DNA of 44,883 nt from Agathobacter sp. Lineage in GTDB: Bacteria > Bacillota > Clostridia > Lachnospirales > Lachnospiraceae. The notes below the pieces were generated by a model, which saw only the letters and a list, made by a program, of their open reading frames with translations, searched no databases and was not told where the DNA came from. Location: the NCBI GenBank assembly GCA_022772675.1, contig JALEZW010000029.1, positions 1 through 44,883 on the forward strand. Direction: 5' to 3'. The position numbers and the translations under genes are program-made. Of this stretch, positions 23,874 to 34,037 are shown in pieces (the stretch's first letter is position 1; each line of letters opens with the position of its first letter).

Positions 23874-25166
23874 TTACGAAACTTTTAAAATAAACTTCTG
23901 TATTTCTTTCTCATCCGAGACCTTTTCAATCTGAGCACCCAGCTGTCTGAGCTTACGGTCAAACTCCTCATATCCACGCTCAATATAATAAATATCATCA
24001 ACCACCGTGACACCTTCTGCCACCAGCCCCGCAATCACAAGGGCCGCACCGGCACGCAGATCCGGGGCATTGACTCTTGCTCCTGTGTAACGGGAAACCC
24101 CATTGATGATTGCAATATTACTTTCCACCTTGATATTGGCACCCATACGGGTCAGCTCATCCACATACTTAAAACGGTTCTCAAAAATGCTCTCTGTCAC
24201 CGTACTGGTTCCCTCCGCCAGTCCTAAGAGAACCGCCATCTGGGGCTGCATATCCGTGGGAAATCCCGGGTACGGAAGTGTTGTCACCTGCGTGTGCTGG
24301 AGCTTGCGGTCGGAAATAATCCGTACTGCGTCATCAAACTCCTCCACCTTGCAGCCTGCCTCTACCAGCTTTGCGGTGGTTGCCTCCAGATGCTTTGGAA
24401 TTACATCCTTCACCAGTACATTTCCGCCTGCAGCAGCTGCCGCAAACATAAAGGTTCCTGCCTCAATCTGATCCGGAATCACGGAATACTCTGTCTTATG
24501 GAGCTTCTCCACACCCACAATGCGGATCACATCCGTTCCTGCTCCGCGGATATTTGCTCCCATGCTGTTCAAAAAGTTTGCCACATCCACCACATGGGGC
24601 TCTTTCGCTGCATTCTCAATTACAGTCTTTCCCTCTGCCATAGAAGCCGCCATCATAATATTGATTGTGGCACCAACCGATACCTTATCCAGATAAATAT
24701 GGGTTCCCTTTAACTGCTCTGCCTCTGCCATCACAAGACCGTGGGCAATATCCACATTCGCCCCCATGGCCCGGAACCCCTTTATATGCAGATCAATGGG
24801 CCGGCTTCCAATATCGCATCCGCCTGGAAGCGCCACCTCGGCTTTCTTGTATTTTCCAAGAAGAGCACCTATGAGATAATAAGATGCACGGATTCTGCGG
24901 ATAAATTCATTGTCAACCGTCACATCCCTGATAAACGAGCCATTGATTTTAACGGTATGGGCATCCACCCGTTCCACCATGGCACCAATCTCTGAAATAG
25001 CTTCCAGCAGTACATTGATATCCCTGACATCTGGCAGATTATCAATGGTAACTGTCTCATCTGTCATAATTGCAGCTGCAAGGATTGCAAGTGCCGCATT
25101 CTTAGCCCCGCCAATCTCTACCTCACCATTTAGCGGATTCCCGCCTTTGATTACATACTGATCCAT
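23874..25166 (-). CDS. murA: UDP-N-acetylglucosamine 1-carboxyvinyltransferase
   Basis: This 430-residue protein is of normal length. It has K22 in GGAKNAALA and the active-site Cys117 in LPGGCDIGSRPIDLHIKG. It carries out the first committed step of peptidoglycan synthesis, adding enolpyruvate to UDP-GlcNAc. The active-site cysteine is kept, so it belongs to the fosfomycin-sensitive type. GAGGTG precedes the ATG at 25166. It follows aroK by 48 bases. murC lies in the same window on the opposite strand. Confidence 0.95.
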   Translation of the reverse strand: MDQYVIKGGNPLNGEVEIGGAKNAALAILAAAIMTDETVTIDNLPDVRDINVLLEAISEIGAMVERVDAHTVKINGSFIRDVTVDNEFIRRIRASYYLIGALLGKYKKAEVALPGGCDIGSRPIDLHIKGFRAMGANVDIAHGLVMAEAEQLKGTHIYLDKVSVGATINIMMAASMAEGKTVIENAAKEPHVVDVANFLNSMGANIRGAGTDVIRIVGVEKLHKTEYSVIPDQIEAGTFMFAAAAAGGNVLVKDVIPKHLEATTAKLVEAGCKVEEFDDAVRIISDRKLQHTQVTTLPYPGFPTDMQPQMAVLLGLAEGTSTVTESIFENRFKYVDELTRMGANIKVESNIAIINGVSRYTGARVNAPDLRAGAALVIAGLVAEGVTVVDDIYYIERGYEEFDRKLRQLGAQIEKVSDEKEIQKFILKVS

Positions 25167-25214
25167 ATTCCACCTCAACCGAAACGTCCTATTTCGTATA
25201 GCACGCTACACTAT

Positions 25215-25727
25215 CTATTTTATTCCATCCTGCTGTAATTGTGATACTATCTGCTCCACCGTCTGTTCTATATCAAGTCCTGTCTCCGCAATCCGGATGT
25301 CTGCATAGGACTCATATAGCGGTGTACGTTCTAAATACAGGTCATACAGGTTCTGCCCTTCCTTTAGGACAACACCTCTGCCTTTAATATCCGCCAGTCT
25401 TTTTTCCAGAACTGGAAAACTCACTTCCAGATAAACAACTGTTCCAATTTCCCTCAAATGCTCCATTGCCTCTTTTCCGTAGACGACACTGCCACCGGTT
25501 GCAATAATTGCATGACTTGCGGAAAGGGAAGCATTTACCCGGTTTTCCACCTGTATAAAGCCTTCTGTCCCCTCTTCTTCAATGATTTCATGAAGCAGCC
25601 TGCCTTCCTGCTGCTGAATTACAAGATCTGCATCAATAAACTGATACCCCATTACTTTTGCAAGGATTACTCCTACTGTGCTTTTCCCTACTCCCGGCAT
25701 TCCAATGAGCACAATATTATCCTTCAT
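25215..25727 (-). CDS. aroK: Shikimate kinase
   Basis: This 170-residue kinase has the P-loop GMPGVGKST (9-17), the shikimate-binding aspartate in FIDADLVIQ, the Arg-containing GFIQVENRVN and the glycine pair ATGGSVV. The lid arginine lies in GRGVVL. It phosphorylates shikimate in aromatic amino acid synthesis. Its ATG overlaps the stop codon of the foldase gene (TAATG), so translation is coupled. It precedes murA on the same strand. Confidence 0.92.
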   Translation of the reverse strand: MKDNIVLIGMPGVGKSTVGVILAKVMGYQFIDADLVIQQQEGRLLHEIIEEEGTEGFIQVENRVNASLSASHAIIATGGSVVYGKEAMEHLREIGTVVYLEVSFPVLEKRLADIKGRGVVLKEGQNLYDLYLERTPLYESYADIRIAETGLDIEQTVEQIVSQLQQDGIK

Positions 25728-26812
25728 TACTGTGTGCTCACCTCAGTAGAAGTCTCTGCCCCGGTGGATGCTTCTGTCTCTGTAGACGCATTCGGATCTT
25801 TCTGTGTCAGAGAATTCTTAAATGATATTTTCTCTATGTTCTTTTCTTTTACTTTCCAATTATCTTTTTTCTGCCATTTCTCTAAAACTTCATTATAATG
25901 GTCAGTCTTTCTCTGTTCAATGATGGTTTCTTTATTTTTCTCGGTAGCCTCTTTATCGGTCTCACTGTCCAGACGTACAATATATAATGCATTATCGGTT
26001 TCAATCAGCCCTGACACCTCTCCGGCTTTCAGACCATCCAGGGTCTTCTTTACATCCTCATCCAGGGCAGAATCATCCGCTGCATAGGCATCTTTCTTTA
26101 CTTCATAACCGTATTTCTCCGCAACGGTATCTAAAGATTCAGCATCTCCAGCGATTTCATCCACCATTTTCCCGGCAGTCTCTTTCAGCTGTGCCTTTTC
26201 GTCATCGGTATAATCAACGGTATTGCCATCCGCATCCTGGTGGCTGACAGTGGAAATGGTAACCATGCTGTAGCCTCTCTCGTTGGCTTCCTTATCGGTC
26301 ACATTGGTATCTGCCTCTGCCTCAATGGCGGCTTTCATCTTGTGCTGAATCGTATAAAGTGTCAAAAGTTCCTCCACCGTATCCTGATCTGCTGTCATTT
26401 CGGAAAGGGTCTCGCTGGAATTACTCTCAATAAATTTCTTGGCAGCTTCCGTAATTGACTTCTTCTCATCTGCAGTCACTGTAATTTTGTAATCGTCCAT
26501 ATGTGCCTTCAGGGTGTACATCTCATGCAGCTGCTCCATGACGGAATCCTTGACACTGTCCTCCATGGTGGTTCCATTTCCATACAGATCCTGACTCCAG
26601 ATATCCGTATCCTGGCCTGCGCCCATCATGCTCTTATAGTAATCCTCAATATTTGCCTGCTGGAAACGGCAGCAAAAATTGGCCATTCCCATTGTGATGG
26701 TCTGATCTTTCATTGTTGCAGCTGTTGCACCTTTATTTATTCCACATCCGGTCAGTACTGATGCACAGATAGCACCGGCTAAAATCATTGCTAATACCTT
26801 TTTTGCTCTCAT
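25727..26812 (-). CDS. PrsA-like peptidyl-prolyl isomerase lipoprotein
   Basis: This 361-residue lipoprotein has a signal peptide ending in LTGC (Cys23) and an N-terminal SurA/PrsA-like chaperone region. The C-terminal half resembles a parvulin domain (EVSGLIETDNALYIVRLDS). A Ser/Thr/Glu-rich tail follows. It probably helps fold exported proteins on the outer face of the membrane. The parvulin part is weakly conserved, so isomerase activity is unsure. It has its own promoter (26857-26885) overlapping the mfd end, and an 8-bp hairpin in the leader (26835-26855). Confidence 0.82.
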   Translation of the reverse strand: MRAKKVLAMILAGAICASVLTGCGINKGATAATMKDQTITMGMANFCCRFQQANIEDYYKSMMGAGQDTDIWSQDLYGNGTTMEDSVKDSVMEQLHEMYTLKAHMDDYKITVTADEKKSITEAAKKFIESNSSETLSEMTADQDTVEELLTLYTIQHKMKAAIEAEADTNVTDKEANERGYSMVTISTVSHQDADGNTVDYTDDEKAQLKETAGKMVDEIAGDAESLDTVAEKYGYEVKKDAYAADDSALDEDVKKTLDGLKAGEVSGLIETDNALYIVRLDSETDKEATEKNKETIIEQRKTDHYNEVLEKWQKKDNWKVKEKNIEKISFKNSLTQKDPNASTETEASTGAETSTEVSTQ

Positions 26813-26856
26813 GATTCCTCCAAAATTTACTCTTCTGTGAGTTTTTTACTCACAGT

Positions 26857-26885
26857 ATTATAGTGCTTTTCCCGTCAACAGGCAA
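26857..26885 (-). promoter_or_regulatory. Promoter of the PrsA-like gene within the end of mfd
   Basis: On the minus strand, TTGCCT (26880-26885) and TATAAT (26857-26862) are 17 bases apart. The -35 lies in the last mfd codons. Confidence 0.65.
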
Positions 26886-29800
26886 GCAGTTTTTTCATCT
26901 CTTCTAAAAGCTCATGCAAAACTTCCAAAATATCGCGGTTTTTTTCCCTGGAATTTGCTCCAAGCAGATAAGAAAAATACGGTTCCCTGGCATCCGCGGT
27001 AAACTTCAGTGCCGGTGCCAGTGCCTGCACAAGTTCCGGAATCCTTGCAGTATCAATCTTTGCCTTCTCATACATCAGAATCTTTAAAGAATCATCCCGC
27101 TGCACAATTTCCTTAATATATACACTGTGTGCCACTGCCTTAAGTCTTGCGATAGAAAGAAGGTTCTGCACAGACTTTGGCGGCTCTCCGAAACGGTCAA
27201 TCAGTTCTTCCAACATTTCTTCCGCCTCCTCATCTGTTTCAATTCCCGCAATTCTCTTATAGATATCCAGCTTCTGGGATTCATTGGAAATATACGTCTG
27301 GGGAATAAAAGCATTTGTACGGATATCCACCGTGGTCTCAAACTGTTCCGCCGGTGTCTCGCCCTTAGCCTCTTTTACCGCCTCATTTAACATCTTGCAA
27401 TACAGGTCATACCCCACTGCTTCCATGTGCCCGCTCTGCTCAGCCCCTAAAAGATTTCCGGCACCGCGGATTTCCAGATCCCGCATGGCAATCTTAAAAC
27501 CGCTGCCTAAATCCGAATACTCCCGAATAGCCGCCAGGCGCTTCTCCGCTACCTCTTTTAACATTTTATTCCTCCGGTACATAAGGAATGCATAGGCAGT
27601 CCGGTTGGAGCGTCCCACCCGTCCACGAAGCTGGTAAAGCTGGGAGAGTCCCATATTATCCGCATCATGGATGATCATGGTATTGACATTTGAAATATCC
27701 AGTCCGGTTTCAATGATGGTTGTGGAAACAAGCACATCAATTTCCCCGTTGATAAAACGGTACATAATATCTTCCAGCTGGGTCTCCCTCATCTGACCAT
27801 GGGCAAATGCCACATTTGCCTCCGGCACCAGCTCCTGAATCCGGCTTGTTACCTCATCAATATCCTTTACCCGGTTGTAAACATAATAAACCTGTCCATT
27901 TCGGGAAAGTTCCCGGCAGATGGCCTCCCGCACCAGTTCTTCATTGTATTCCATCACGTAGGTCTGGATTGGCACCCGGTCCATAGGGGGTTCCTCCAGC
28001 ACACTCATATCCCGGATTCCGATAAGACTCATGTGAAGAGTTCGCGGAATCGGCGTTGCGGTCAGGGTCAGAACATCCACGTTTGTTTTTAATTGCTTAA
28101 TCTTTTCCTTATGGGCAACACCAAACCTCTGCTCCTCGTCGATTACCAGAAGCCCAAGATTCTTAAATTCCACATCTTTCGAAAGCAGCCTGTGGGTTCC
28201 CACAAGAATATCCACCTGCCCTTTTTTCAGATCCCGAATTGTCTGCTTTTGTTCCGCTGCGCTCCGGAAACGGCAGAGTAAATCCACCCGCACCGGAAAA
28301 TCCTTCATTCTCTGGGAAAAGGTATTATAAATCTGCTGCGCCAGAATCGTCGTGGGAGCCAGATAAGCAACCTGTTTATTTTCCTGCACTGCCTTAAATG
28401 CCGCCCGGATTGCAATCTCCGTTTTACCGTATCCCACATCCCCGCAGATGAGCCGGTCCATAATTTTCGGGCTCTCCATATCCTGCTTGGTGGCATTGAT
28501 GGCAAGCACCTGATCCTCCGTCTCCTCAAAGGGAAACAGCTCCTCAAACTCCTTCTGCCATACCGTATCCGGACCGTACACATAGCCATTCTGTTCTTCA
28601 CGTGCCGCATACAGCTTCACCAGATCTTTCGCAATTTCCTTTACTGCGCCCCGGACTTTTCCCTTGGTTTTGGACCACTCCTGGCCTCCAAGCTTGTTAA
28701 GCTTCGGTTTTCTGGCATCTTTCCCGGCATATTTCTGGATCATTTCCAGCTGTGTTGCAAGAATATATAAATTGGAACCTCCTGCATACTCAATCTTGAT
28801 GTAGTCCTTCATCTTATGGTCTACTTCAATTTTTTCAATTCCCCGGTAGATCCCAAGACCATGATTCTCGTGTACCACATAATCCCCTACGCTCAGATCC
28901 GTAAAGTTCTGGATTTTTTCCCCTTCGAAGGTGCGGTGCCGCTTCTTTTTCTTCTTATCTGCACCAAAAATATCCGTTTCCGTAATGACTGCAAACTGTA
29001 AAATCGGGTACTCGTAGCCTCTGTGAACCTTGCCGTAGCAGACCATAATCTGCCCGGCCGCCAGTTCATGGTCATAATTATCCGTATAAAAACAGTTCAG
29101 TCCTTCATTTAGAATATCCTCCGCCAGACGCCTGGCACGGGTTTGGGAGCCGGAGAGAACAATGACCCGGTATCCATTCTTTTTATATCTTTTTAAATCC
29201 TCTATCAAAAGCTCGAAACTGTTATTATAGGAGCTTACACTTTTTACATGGATGCCAAACTGCCCATTTGACGGGAGTCCACAGGTTTTGATATCTAAGG
29301 CCGAAAGGGCATAACAGGAGTATTTTTCCAGTTTTCCCATTATTTCTTTATAGGAAAACAGCTCCCGCATCTGCCCCGGCAGGATATAGCCCATCTGAAG
29401 CCGCTGCGTCATGCTCTCGGAAAATTCCAGTTCCGTCTGTCTTCCCCGCTCCGCACTTCGGCTCATCTCATCAAAAAAGAGCAGCGTTTCCCCAGGATCA
29501 AAATAATCCAAAAGTCCCATCCGTTCCTTACAGAAATAAGACAGATAGGCATCCATTCCGGCGGTCTCCGACAGTTCCTCCCACTCCTGTGCAAGCTCCT
29601 TTGCCTGGGAAAGTGCCCGGTGAGCTTCTTCGGTTTTCATCTCTTTTCTGAGCTTTCCGGAAAAGGTCTCCGCCTCTTTTAAAAGCTTCTCCATACCGGC
29701 TCTCTTCTGATTTTCGGTAAGCACCAGCTCACAGGCCGGATAGATAACAAGCTCTTTGGAATTTTCAATGGATTTCTGGCTTTCCACATCAAAGGTTCTA

Positions 29801-30399
29801 ATGGTATCGACCTCATCATCCCACATCTCAATACGGGAGGGATTCTCCTCCGTCAGTGGAAAAATATCCAAAATTCCACCCCGCAGGGCAAACTGTCCGA
29901 TCTGCTCTACCTGGTACTCTCGTTCGTATCCCATGCGCACAAGCTGTGCAACCAGTTCCTCCAGATTCAGGGTATCCCCCGGTGCAATGTGCACAACGCT
30001 GTCCCAGATCTGATTTGCTGGCGGCATGGTATTCATCATCGCATCAAAAGTGGTAATGACGGTAACATTTTCCCTCTCATGAATCGCCCGAAGCGCACTG
30101 ATACGCTCTGCGGTCAGCAGATTTCCACGAATATCCGACTGATAAAACAGGACGTCCTTCGCCGGATAATACACCGCATCCGGGTCAAAGAAGAGATAGT
30201 CCTCATATAATTCCTTCGCTTTCTGCTCATGAAAAGTCACGATCAAACGCTTCTTTTTCGCCCTGCCCAGAGCGTAAATCATATGTGGTTTCTGCGCATC
30301 AATACAGCCGCTTACTGTCACCAGTCCCGGCTTTCGCGCTGCTTTTGTCATATCCTCATATCCGCTTAATTCCAGCAGCGGTTCAATAAATGCTCTCAC
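26875..30399 (-). CDS. mfd: Transcription-repair coupling factor
   Basis: This 1174-residue protein has full family length. A UvrB-homology N-terminal part (YPAKDVLFYQSDIRGNLLTAER) is followed by the RNA-polymerase-interaction domain (VGDYVVHENHGLGIYRGIEK). The RecG-like translocase has Walker A CGDVGYGKTEIAIRA, LVIDEEQRFG and TATPIPRTLHMS. Then come the TRG region and the C-terminal TRCF domain. It removes stalled RNA polymerase and recruits UvrA. Its ATG overlaps the pth stop by four bases. No frameshift or missing motif was noticed. Confidence 0.97.
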   Translation of the reverse strand: MRAFIEPLLELSGYEDMTKAARKPGLVTVSGCIDAQKPHMIYALGRAKKKRLIVTFHEQKAKELYEDYLFFDPDAVYYPAKDVLFYQSDIRGNLLTAERISALRAIHERENVTVITTFDAMMNTMPPANQIWDSVVHIAPGDTLNLEELVAQLVRMGYEREYQVEQIGQFALRGGILDIFPLTEENPSRIEMWDDEVDTIRTFDVESQKSIENSKELVIYPACELVLTENQKRAGMEKLLKEAETFSGKLRKEMKTEEAHRALSQAKELAQEWEELSETAGMDAYLSYFCKERMGLLDYFDPGETLLFFDEMSRSAERGRQTELEFSESMTQRLQMGYILPGQMRELFSYKEIMGKLEKYSCYALSALDIKTCGLPSNGQFGIHVKSVSSYNNSFELLIEDLKRYKKNGYRVIVLSGSQTRARRLAEDILNEGLNCFYTDNYDHELAAGQIMVCYGKVHRGYEYPILQFAVITETDIFGADKKKKKRHRTFEGEKIQNFTDLSVGDYVVHENHGLGIYRGIEKIEVDHKMKDYIKIEYAGGSNLYILATQLEMIQKYAGKDARKPKLNKLGGQEWSKTKGKVRGAVKEIAKDLVKLYAAREEQNGYVYGPDTVWQKEFEELFPFEETEDQVLAINATKQDMESPKIMDRLICGDVGYGKTEIAIRAAFKAVQENKQVAYLAPTTILAQQIYNTFSQRMKDFPVRVDLLCRFRSAAEQKQTIRDLKKGQVDILVGTHRLLSKDVEFKNLGLLVIDEEQRFGVAHKEKIKQLKTNVDVLTLTATPIPRTLHMSLIGIRDMSVLEEPPMDRVPIQTYVMEYNEELVREAICRELSRNGQVYYVYNRVKDIDEVTSRIQELVPEANVAFAHGQMRETQLEDIMYRFINGEIDVLVSTTIIETGLDISNVNTMIIHDADNMGLSQLYQLRGRVGRSNRTAYAFLMYRRNKMLKEVAEKRLAAIREYSDLGSGFKIAMRDLEIRGAGNLLGAEQSGHMEAVGYDLYCKMLNEAVKEAKGETPAEQFETTVDIRTNAFIPQTYISNESQKLDIYKRIAGIETDEEAEEMLEELIDRFGEPPKSVQNLLSIARLKAVAHSVYIKEIVQRDDSLKILMYEKAKIDTARIPELVQALAPALKFTADAREPYFSYLLGANSREKNRDILEVLHELLEEMKKLLAC

Positions 30400-30983
30400 T
30401 GATTTTGTGTTCTCCTGTTTTTTGCATTAAAATCATTCATGGCTTTGTCCACCTCGCCGTGCATCATAAGAACTGCCGCATCCAAAGCATCCTGAATGGC
30501 CTCCTCCACATGGACTCTGTCCTCCCGGGAAAAATGCCCCAGAACGTAATCTGCCAGATTCCAGTCTTTTGGTTTTTCTCCCACGCCCACCTTGATGCGC
30601 ATAAAATCCTGGGTTCCCAGTTCTGCAATGATGCTTTTTACTCCATTATGCCCGCCGGCACTTCCCTTTTTACGCACTCTGATATTTCCCGGTTCCAAAG
30701 AGATATCATCGAAGATCACAAGCAGCTCCTCTTCCGGATCCAGCTTGTAGAAATTCACAATTTCTGACAGGCTCTCCCCGCTTAAATTCATATAGGTCTG
30801 GGGCTTGGCAAGAATCACCTTCACCCCATCTATCACACCTGTTCCGCAGAGAGCCTTATGCTTTTTCTCCGTCACATTGATATGATATTTTTCTGCCAGC
30901 GCATCGATTGTATCAAAACCGATATTATGTCTTGTCTTTTCGTACCGTTTGTCCGGGTTTCCCAGACCTGCAATTAAAAACAT
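30396..30983 (-). CDS. pth: Peptidyl-tRNA hydrolase
   Basis: This 195-residue enzyme has the catalytic His in TRHNIGFD, Asn in KPQTYMNLSG, Asp in VIFDDISLEPG and GSAGGHNGVKSI. It frees tRNA from prematurely released peptidyl-tRNA. The usual GLGNPG near the N-terminus reads GLGNPD, a mild deviation. It is coupled to mfd by a four-base overlap, the classical pth-mfd pair. Palindrome copy C lies just upstream. Confidence 0.95.
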   Translation of the reverse strand: MFLIAGLGNPDKRYEKTRHNIGFDTIDALAEKYHINVTEKKHKALCGTGVIDGVKVILAKPQTYMNLSGESLSEIVNFYKLDPEEELLVIFDDISLEPGNIRVRKKGSAGGHNGVKSIIAELGTQDFMRIKVGVGEKPKDWNLADYVLGHFSREDRVHVEEAIQDALDAAVLMMHGEVDKAMNDFNAKNRRTQNQ

Positions 30984-31003
30984 TTCCGTCCCTCTCTTTA
31001 ACT

Positions 31004-31044
31004 ATGATATGAGGGGCAAAATACCTTTTGTCCCTCATTTGATG
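31004..31044. repeat. Dispersed 45-bp palindrome, copy C
   Basis: Arms ATGATATGAGGGGCAAAA and TTTTGTCCCTCATTTGAT flank the centre TACC, the reverse complement of the centre in copy B. It lies 20 bases before the pth start. Confidence 0.75.
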
Positions 31045-31063
31045 TCTTCCATGAACAGGATAA

Positions 31064-31087
31064 GGGCTGTGGATTACTCCACAGCCC
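31064..31087 (-). terminator. Hairpin after spoVG, possible terminator
   Basis: GGGCTGTGGA and TCCACAGCCC form a perfect 10-bp stem with a 4-base loop. On the minus strand it is followed only by TTATCC, so termination may be partial. Confidence 0.5.
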
Positions 31088-31123
31088 CCACGTGCTTCCT
31101 ATTCTAACTGTTTTTTTCTTCTC

Positions 31124-31378
31124 CTACAAGACCTCTTCGTACTTTTTTAAAATCAATTCCTGAATCTGATCTCTCGTTGCGGAATTGATTGGATGGGCAA
31201 TATCGCGATACTCCCCAACTCCCGCCTTACGGCTCGGCATTGCGATAAACAACCCTTTTTCCCCCTCAATCACCTTGATGTCATGAACCACAAATACATC
31301 ATCAATCGTGATTGACACTACAGCTTTCATTTTACCCTCTTTTTCAATCTTACGAACCCTCACATCTGTAATCTGCAT
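31124..31378 (-). CDS. spoVG: Septation/regulatory protein SpoVG
   Basis: This 84-residue protein has the complete SpoVG signature: [36 protein letters not shown] and YRDIAHPIN. SpoVG is a small nucleic-acid-binding regulator widespread in Firmicutes, linked to asymmetric septation and other processes. AAAGGGGG lies seven bases before the ATG at 31378. It follows glgD by 26 bases and precedes pth. Confidence 0.95.
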   Translation of the reverse strand: MQITDVRVRKIEKEGKMKAVVSITIDDVFVVHDIKVIEGEKGLFIAMPSRKAGVGEYRDIAHPINSATRDQIQELILKKYEEVL

Positions 31379-31404
31379 CTGTAATCCCCCTTTATGCATC
31401 CATT

Positions 31405-32523
31405 CTAAAGCATATACCGCTCATTGTCTTCCGATACAATCCGGATTTTCCCCTCACCGGAATAGTAGGTGTTGGCACGGAGCGTTGTATTGCTTTCAAC
31501 TATGCAGTTCTCTACGTGCGTATTGTCCCCGATATATGCATCATTTAAAATGATAGAATTCTTTATGACACAATTCTTTCCTATAAATGCTTTCTTAAAC
31601 AAAACCGAATTTTCCACCCGTCCATTCAGGATACAGCCACTGGCAATCAGGCTGTTGCTGATATCGGAACCCACATTATACTTAGCTGGTGGAAGATCGT
31701 CCACTTTGGAATAAATTTTAGGTTCCTCACGGAAAAAGAATTTTCTTACATCCGGTTTCAGGAAATCCATATTGGTTCGGTAATAATCATCAATACTGGC
31801 AATGTTGCTCCAGTATGTCTTTAATTTATAGCCGTAAACCCTTTTTACATTACGGTAACGGATCAGAATATCCGTCACAAAATCAAACCGGTTTTCCTCA
31901 GCGGATTTCTCCAAAAGTTCAATGAGCTGTCTCCTGCGGATAATGTACACTCCGGTGGAAATCGTGTTGGACTGTGCCACTAACGGTTTCTCCTCAAAAT
32001 CCGTAATCCTTGAATCCTCATTCATGCGGACTACACCAAAGCGGCTCACATCCGCATCCGCCGGCATGTCCTTGCAGGCAACGGTAATATCGGCCTTCTT
32101 CGCAATATGGAAATCCAGCATCTCATTGTAATCCATCTTATATGCGCAGTCCCCACTGGAGATAATCACATAGGGTTCGTGCCTGTTTTTAAGGAAATCA
32201 ATGTTCTGGTACATGGCATCTGCGGTTCCCCGGTACCAGTCACTGTTTTCTGCGGTAACCGTTGGAGTAAACAGATAAAGACCGCCCTGTTTCCGCCCGA
32301 AATCCCACCATTTGGATGAGCTTAAATGTTCATTTAAAGAGCGGGAATTGTACTGGGTCAAAACAGCTACTGTCTGCACATGTGAGTTACTCATATTGCT
32401 TAAGACAAAATCAATGCAGCGGAAACTTCCGCCCACCGGCATCGCCGGAATCGCACGTTTTCTGGACAGTTCCCCCATCCGGTTATTATTGCCACCCGCC
32501 AAAATAATTCCTACTGCTTTCAT
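31405..32523 (-). CDS. glgD: Glucose-1-phosphate adenylyltransferase subunit GlgD
   Basis: This 372-residue homologue of GlgC has an altered nucleotide-binding loop ([15 protein letters not shown]) and [13 protein letters not shown], as in the GlgD partner subunits of Firmicutes. It has left-handed beta-helix repeats at the C-terminus ([18 protein letters not shown]). GlgD is poorly active alone and modulates GlgC in a heterotetramer making ADP-glucose for glycogen. It overlaps glgC by four bases. Confidence 0.93.
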   Translation of the reverse strand: MKAVGIILAGGNNNRMGELSRKRAIPAMPVGGSFRCIDFVLSNMSNSHVQTVAVLTQYNSRSLNEHLSSSKWWDFGRKQGGLYLFTPTVTAENSDWYRGTADAMYQNIDFLKNRHEPYVIISSGDCAYKMDYNEMLDFHIAKKADITVACKDMPADADVSRFGVVRMNEDSRITDFEEKPLVAQSNTISTGVYIIRRRQLIELLEKSAEENRFDFVTDILIRYRNVKRVYGYKLKTYWSNIASIDDYYRTNMDFLKPDVRKFFFREEPKIYSKVDDLPPAKYNVGSDISNSLIASGCILNGRVENSVLFKKAFIGKNCVIKNSIILNDAYIGDNTHVENCIVESNTTLRANTYYSGEGKIRIVSEDNERYML

Positions 32524-33794
32524 TTTCTGTCACCTGCCTTAATGATTACTTCGCCGCTTGCCAATACCCCGTTTGGATAATCCTCCTTTTCCGTCACACC
32601 GGAAATGGCTGTATTCTTCCCCACTCTTACACCCTCCGGCACAACCGAGTCGTCTCCAATTGTCACAAGACCGAAAGTATAAATACTTGCATTCAGCTTA
32701 TTCGGCACCTCTTCTCCTATTCCTAATGTAACCCCGTCTTCAATCCGGCAGTTCTCTGCAATAATCGACTTATTGACTGTCACATTCCTGCCAATGCTTG
32801 TATCCTTCATGATAATGGAATCCCGTACCACAGTGTCAGGACCGATGTAAACATTCGGACCGATCACGGAATTAATGACGGCTCCGTGAATCTCCGATGA
32901 CTCCCCGATAATACAACGCTCAACCTTTGCCCCCGGAGCTATATACTGCGGCTCAATGGTATCGCACTTCGTGTAGATCTTCCAGAATTCCTCATAGAGA
33001 TTGAACTCCGGAATCAGATCAATCAGTTCCATATTTGCTTCCCAGTAGGATCCCAGTGTTCCGACATCCTTCCAGTAGCCGTTAAACTCATAAGCAAAAA
33101 GCCTCTTATTATTTTCAAAGCAATATGGAATAATGTGCTTACCGAAATCACAGCTCTGCTGATCCTTAAGTTCGATCAATGCATCCTTTAGTACCTTCCA
33201 TGAGAAAATATAAATTCCCATAGATGCAAGATTACTCTTCGGCTCCTTGGGCTTCTCCTGGAAATCCATGATTTTCTTATTCTCATCTGCAATCACGATT
33301 CCAAACCGGCTTGCCTCCTCCATGGGAACCGGCATCGTTGCAATCGTTACATCGGCATTATTTGCCTTATGGAAATCCAGCACCACCTCATAATCCATCT
33401 TGTAAATATGGTCACCTGATAAAATCAGCACATATTCCGGATTGTAGCTCTCCATATAACGGAGATTCTGGTAAATCGCATTTGCCGTGCCGCTGTACCA
33501 TTCACTGTTATTGCTCCGCTCATACGGAGGAAGAACCGTTACCCCTCCGTTATTACGGTCCAGATCCCACGGAATACCAATCCCGATATGTGTGTTCAGG
33601 CGCAGAGGCTGATACTGTGTCAGCACTCCCACCGTGTCAATTCCCGAATTGATACAGTTGCTGAGTGGGAAATCGATAATTCTGTATTTGCCGCCAAAAG
33701 CTACCGCCGGTTTGGCAACATCTGCTGTCAGAACTCCAAGTCTGCTGCCCTGACCACCTGCTAAAAGCATGGCTATCATTTCTTTCTTAATCAC
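32520..33794 (-). CDS. glgC: Glucose-1-phosphate adenylyltransferase
   Basis: This 424-residue protein has the catalytic N-terminal domain ([50 protein letters not shown]) and a C-terminal beta-helix. It makes ADP-glucose, the glycogen precursor. The start is a GTG at 33794 with AGGAG seven bases upstream; the internal ATG codons lie inside the conserved region. A consensus-like promoter is at 33866-33894. glgA and other glycogen genes are not in this window. Confidence 0.95.
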   Translation of the reverse strand: MIKKEMIAMLLAGGQGSRLGVLTADVAKPAVAFGGKYRIIDFPLSNCINSGIDTVGVLTQYQPLRLNTHIGIGIPWDLDRNNGGVTVLPPYERSNNSEWYSGTANAIYQNLRYMESYNPEYVLILSGDHIYKMDYEVVLDFHKANNADVTIATMPVPMEEASRFGIVIADENKKIMDFQEKPKEPKSNLASMGIYIFSWKVLKDALIELKDQQSCDFGKHIIPYCFENNKRLFAYEFNGYWKDVGTLGSYWEANMELIDLIPEFNLYEEFWKIYTKCDTIEPQYIAPGAKVERCIIGESSEIHGAVINSVIGPNVYIGPDTVVRDSIIMKDTSIGRNVTVNKSIIAENCRIEDGVTLGIGEEVPNKLNASIYTFGLVTIGDDSVVPEGVRVGKNTAISGVTEKEDYPNGVLASGEVIIKAGDRK

Positions 33795-33865
33795 GTTATC
33801 ACTCCTCGTCTGTTCTAAAATTTGCTGTCCGGGATAAAAATGCTTCCCCTTAATTAGTTATACAA

Positions 33866-33894
33866 AGTATAACATATTTTAATTACTCATTCAA
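33866..33894 (-). promoter_or_regulatory. Promoter of the glgC-glgD-spoVG operon
   Basis: On the minus strand, TTGAAT (33889-33894) and TATACT (33866-33871) are 17 bases apart, 65-70 bases before the glgC GTG. The divergent gap 33795-34037 is AT-rich and holds only this and the murC promoter. Confidence 0.75.
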
Positions 33895-33978
33895 CAGATT
33901 TCACAATTATTTTCATAATTTTTTCCGTTTTTTGTCATTTTGCACAATGCATTTTGTAATGCGTCATTTACACTATAG

Positions 33979-33987
33979 TGCTATAAT
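33979..33987 (+). promoter_or_regulatory. Extended -10 promoter of murC
   Basis: TGCTATAAT (extended -10) lies 50 bases before the murC start. A clear -35 at 17 bases is not seen. Confidence 0.55.
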
Positions 33988-34037
33988 TAAGTGTAACTGT
34001 TTTTTAATAAATAATCAAGAATAGGCAGGTAATCTTT

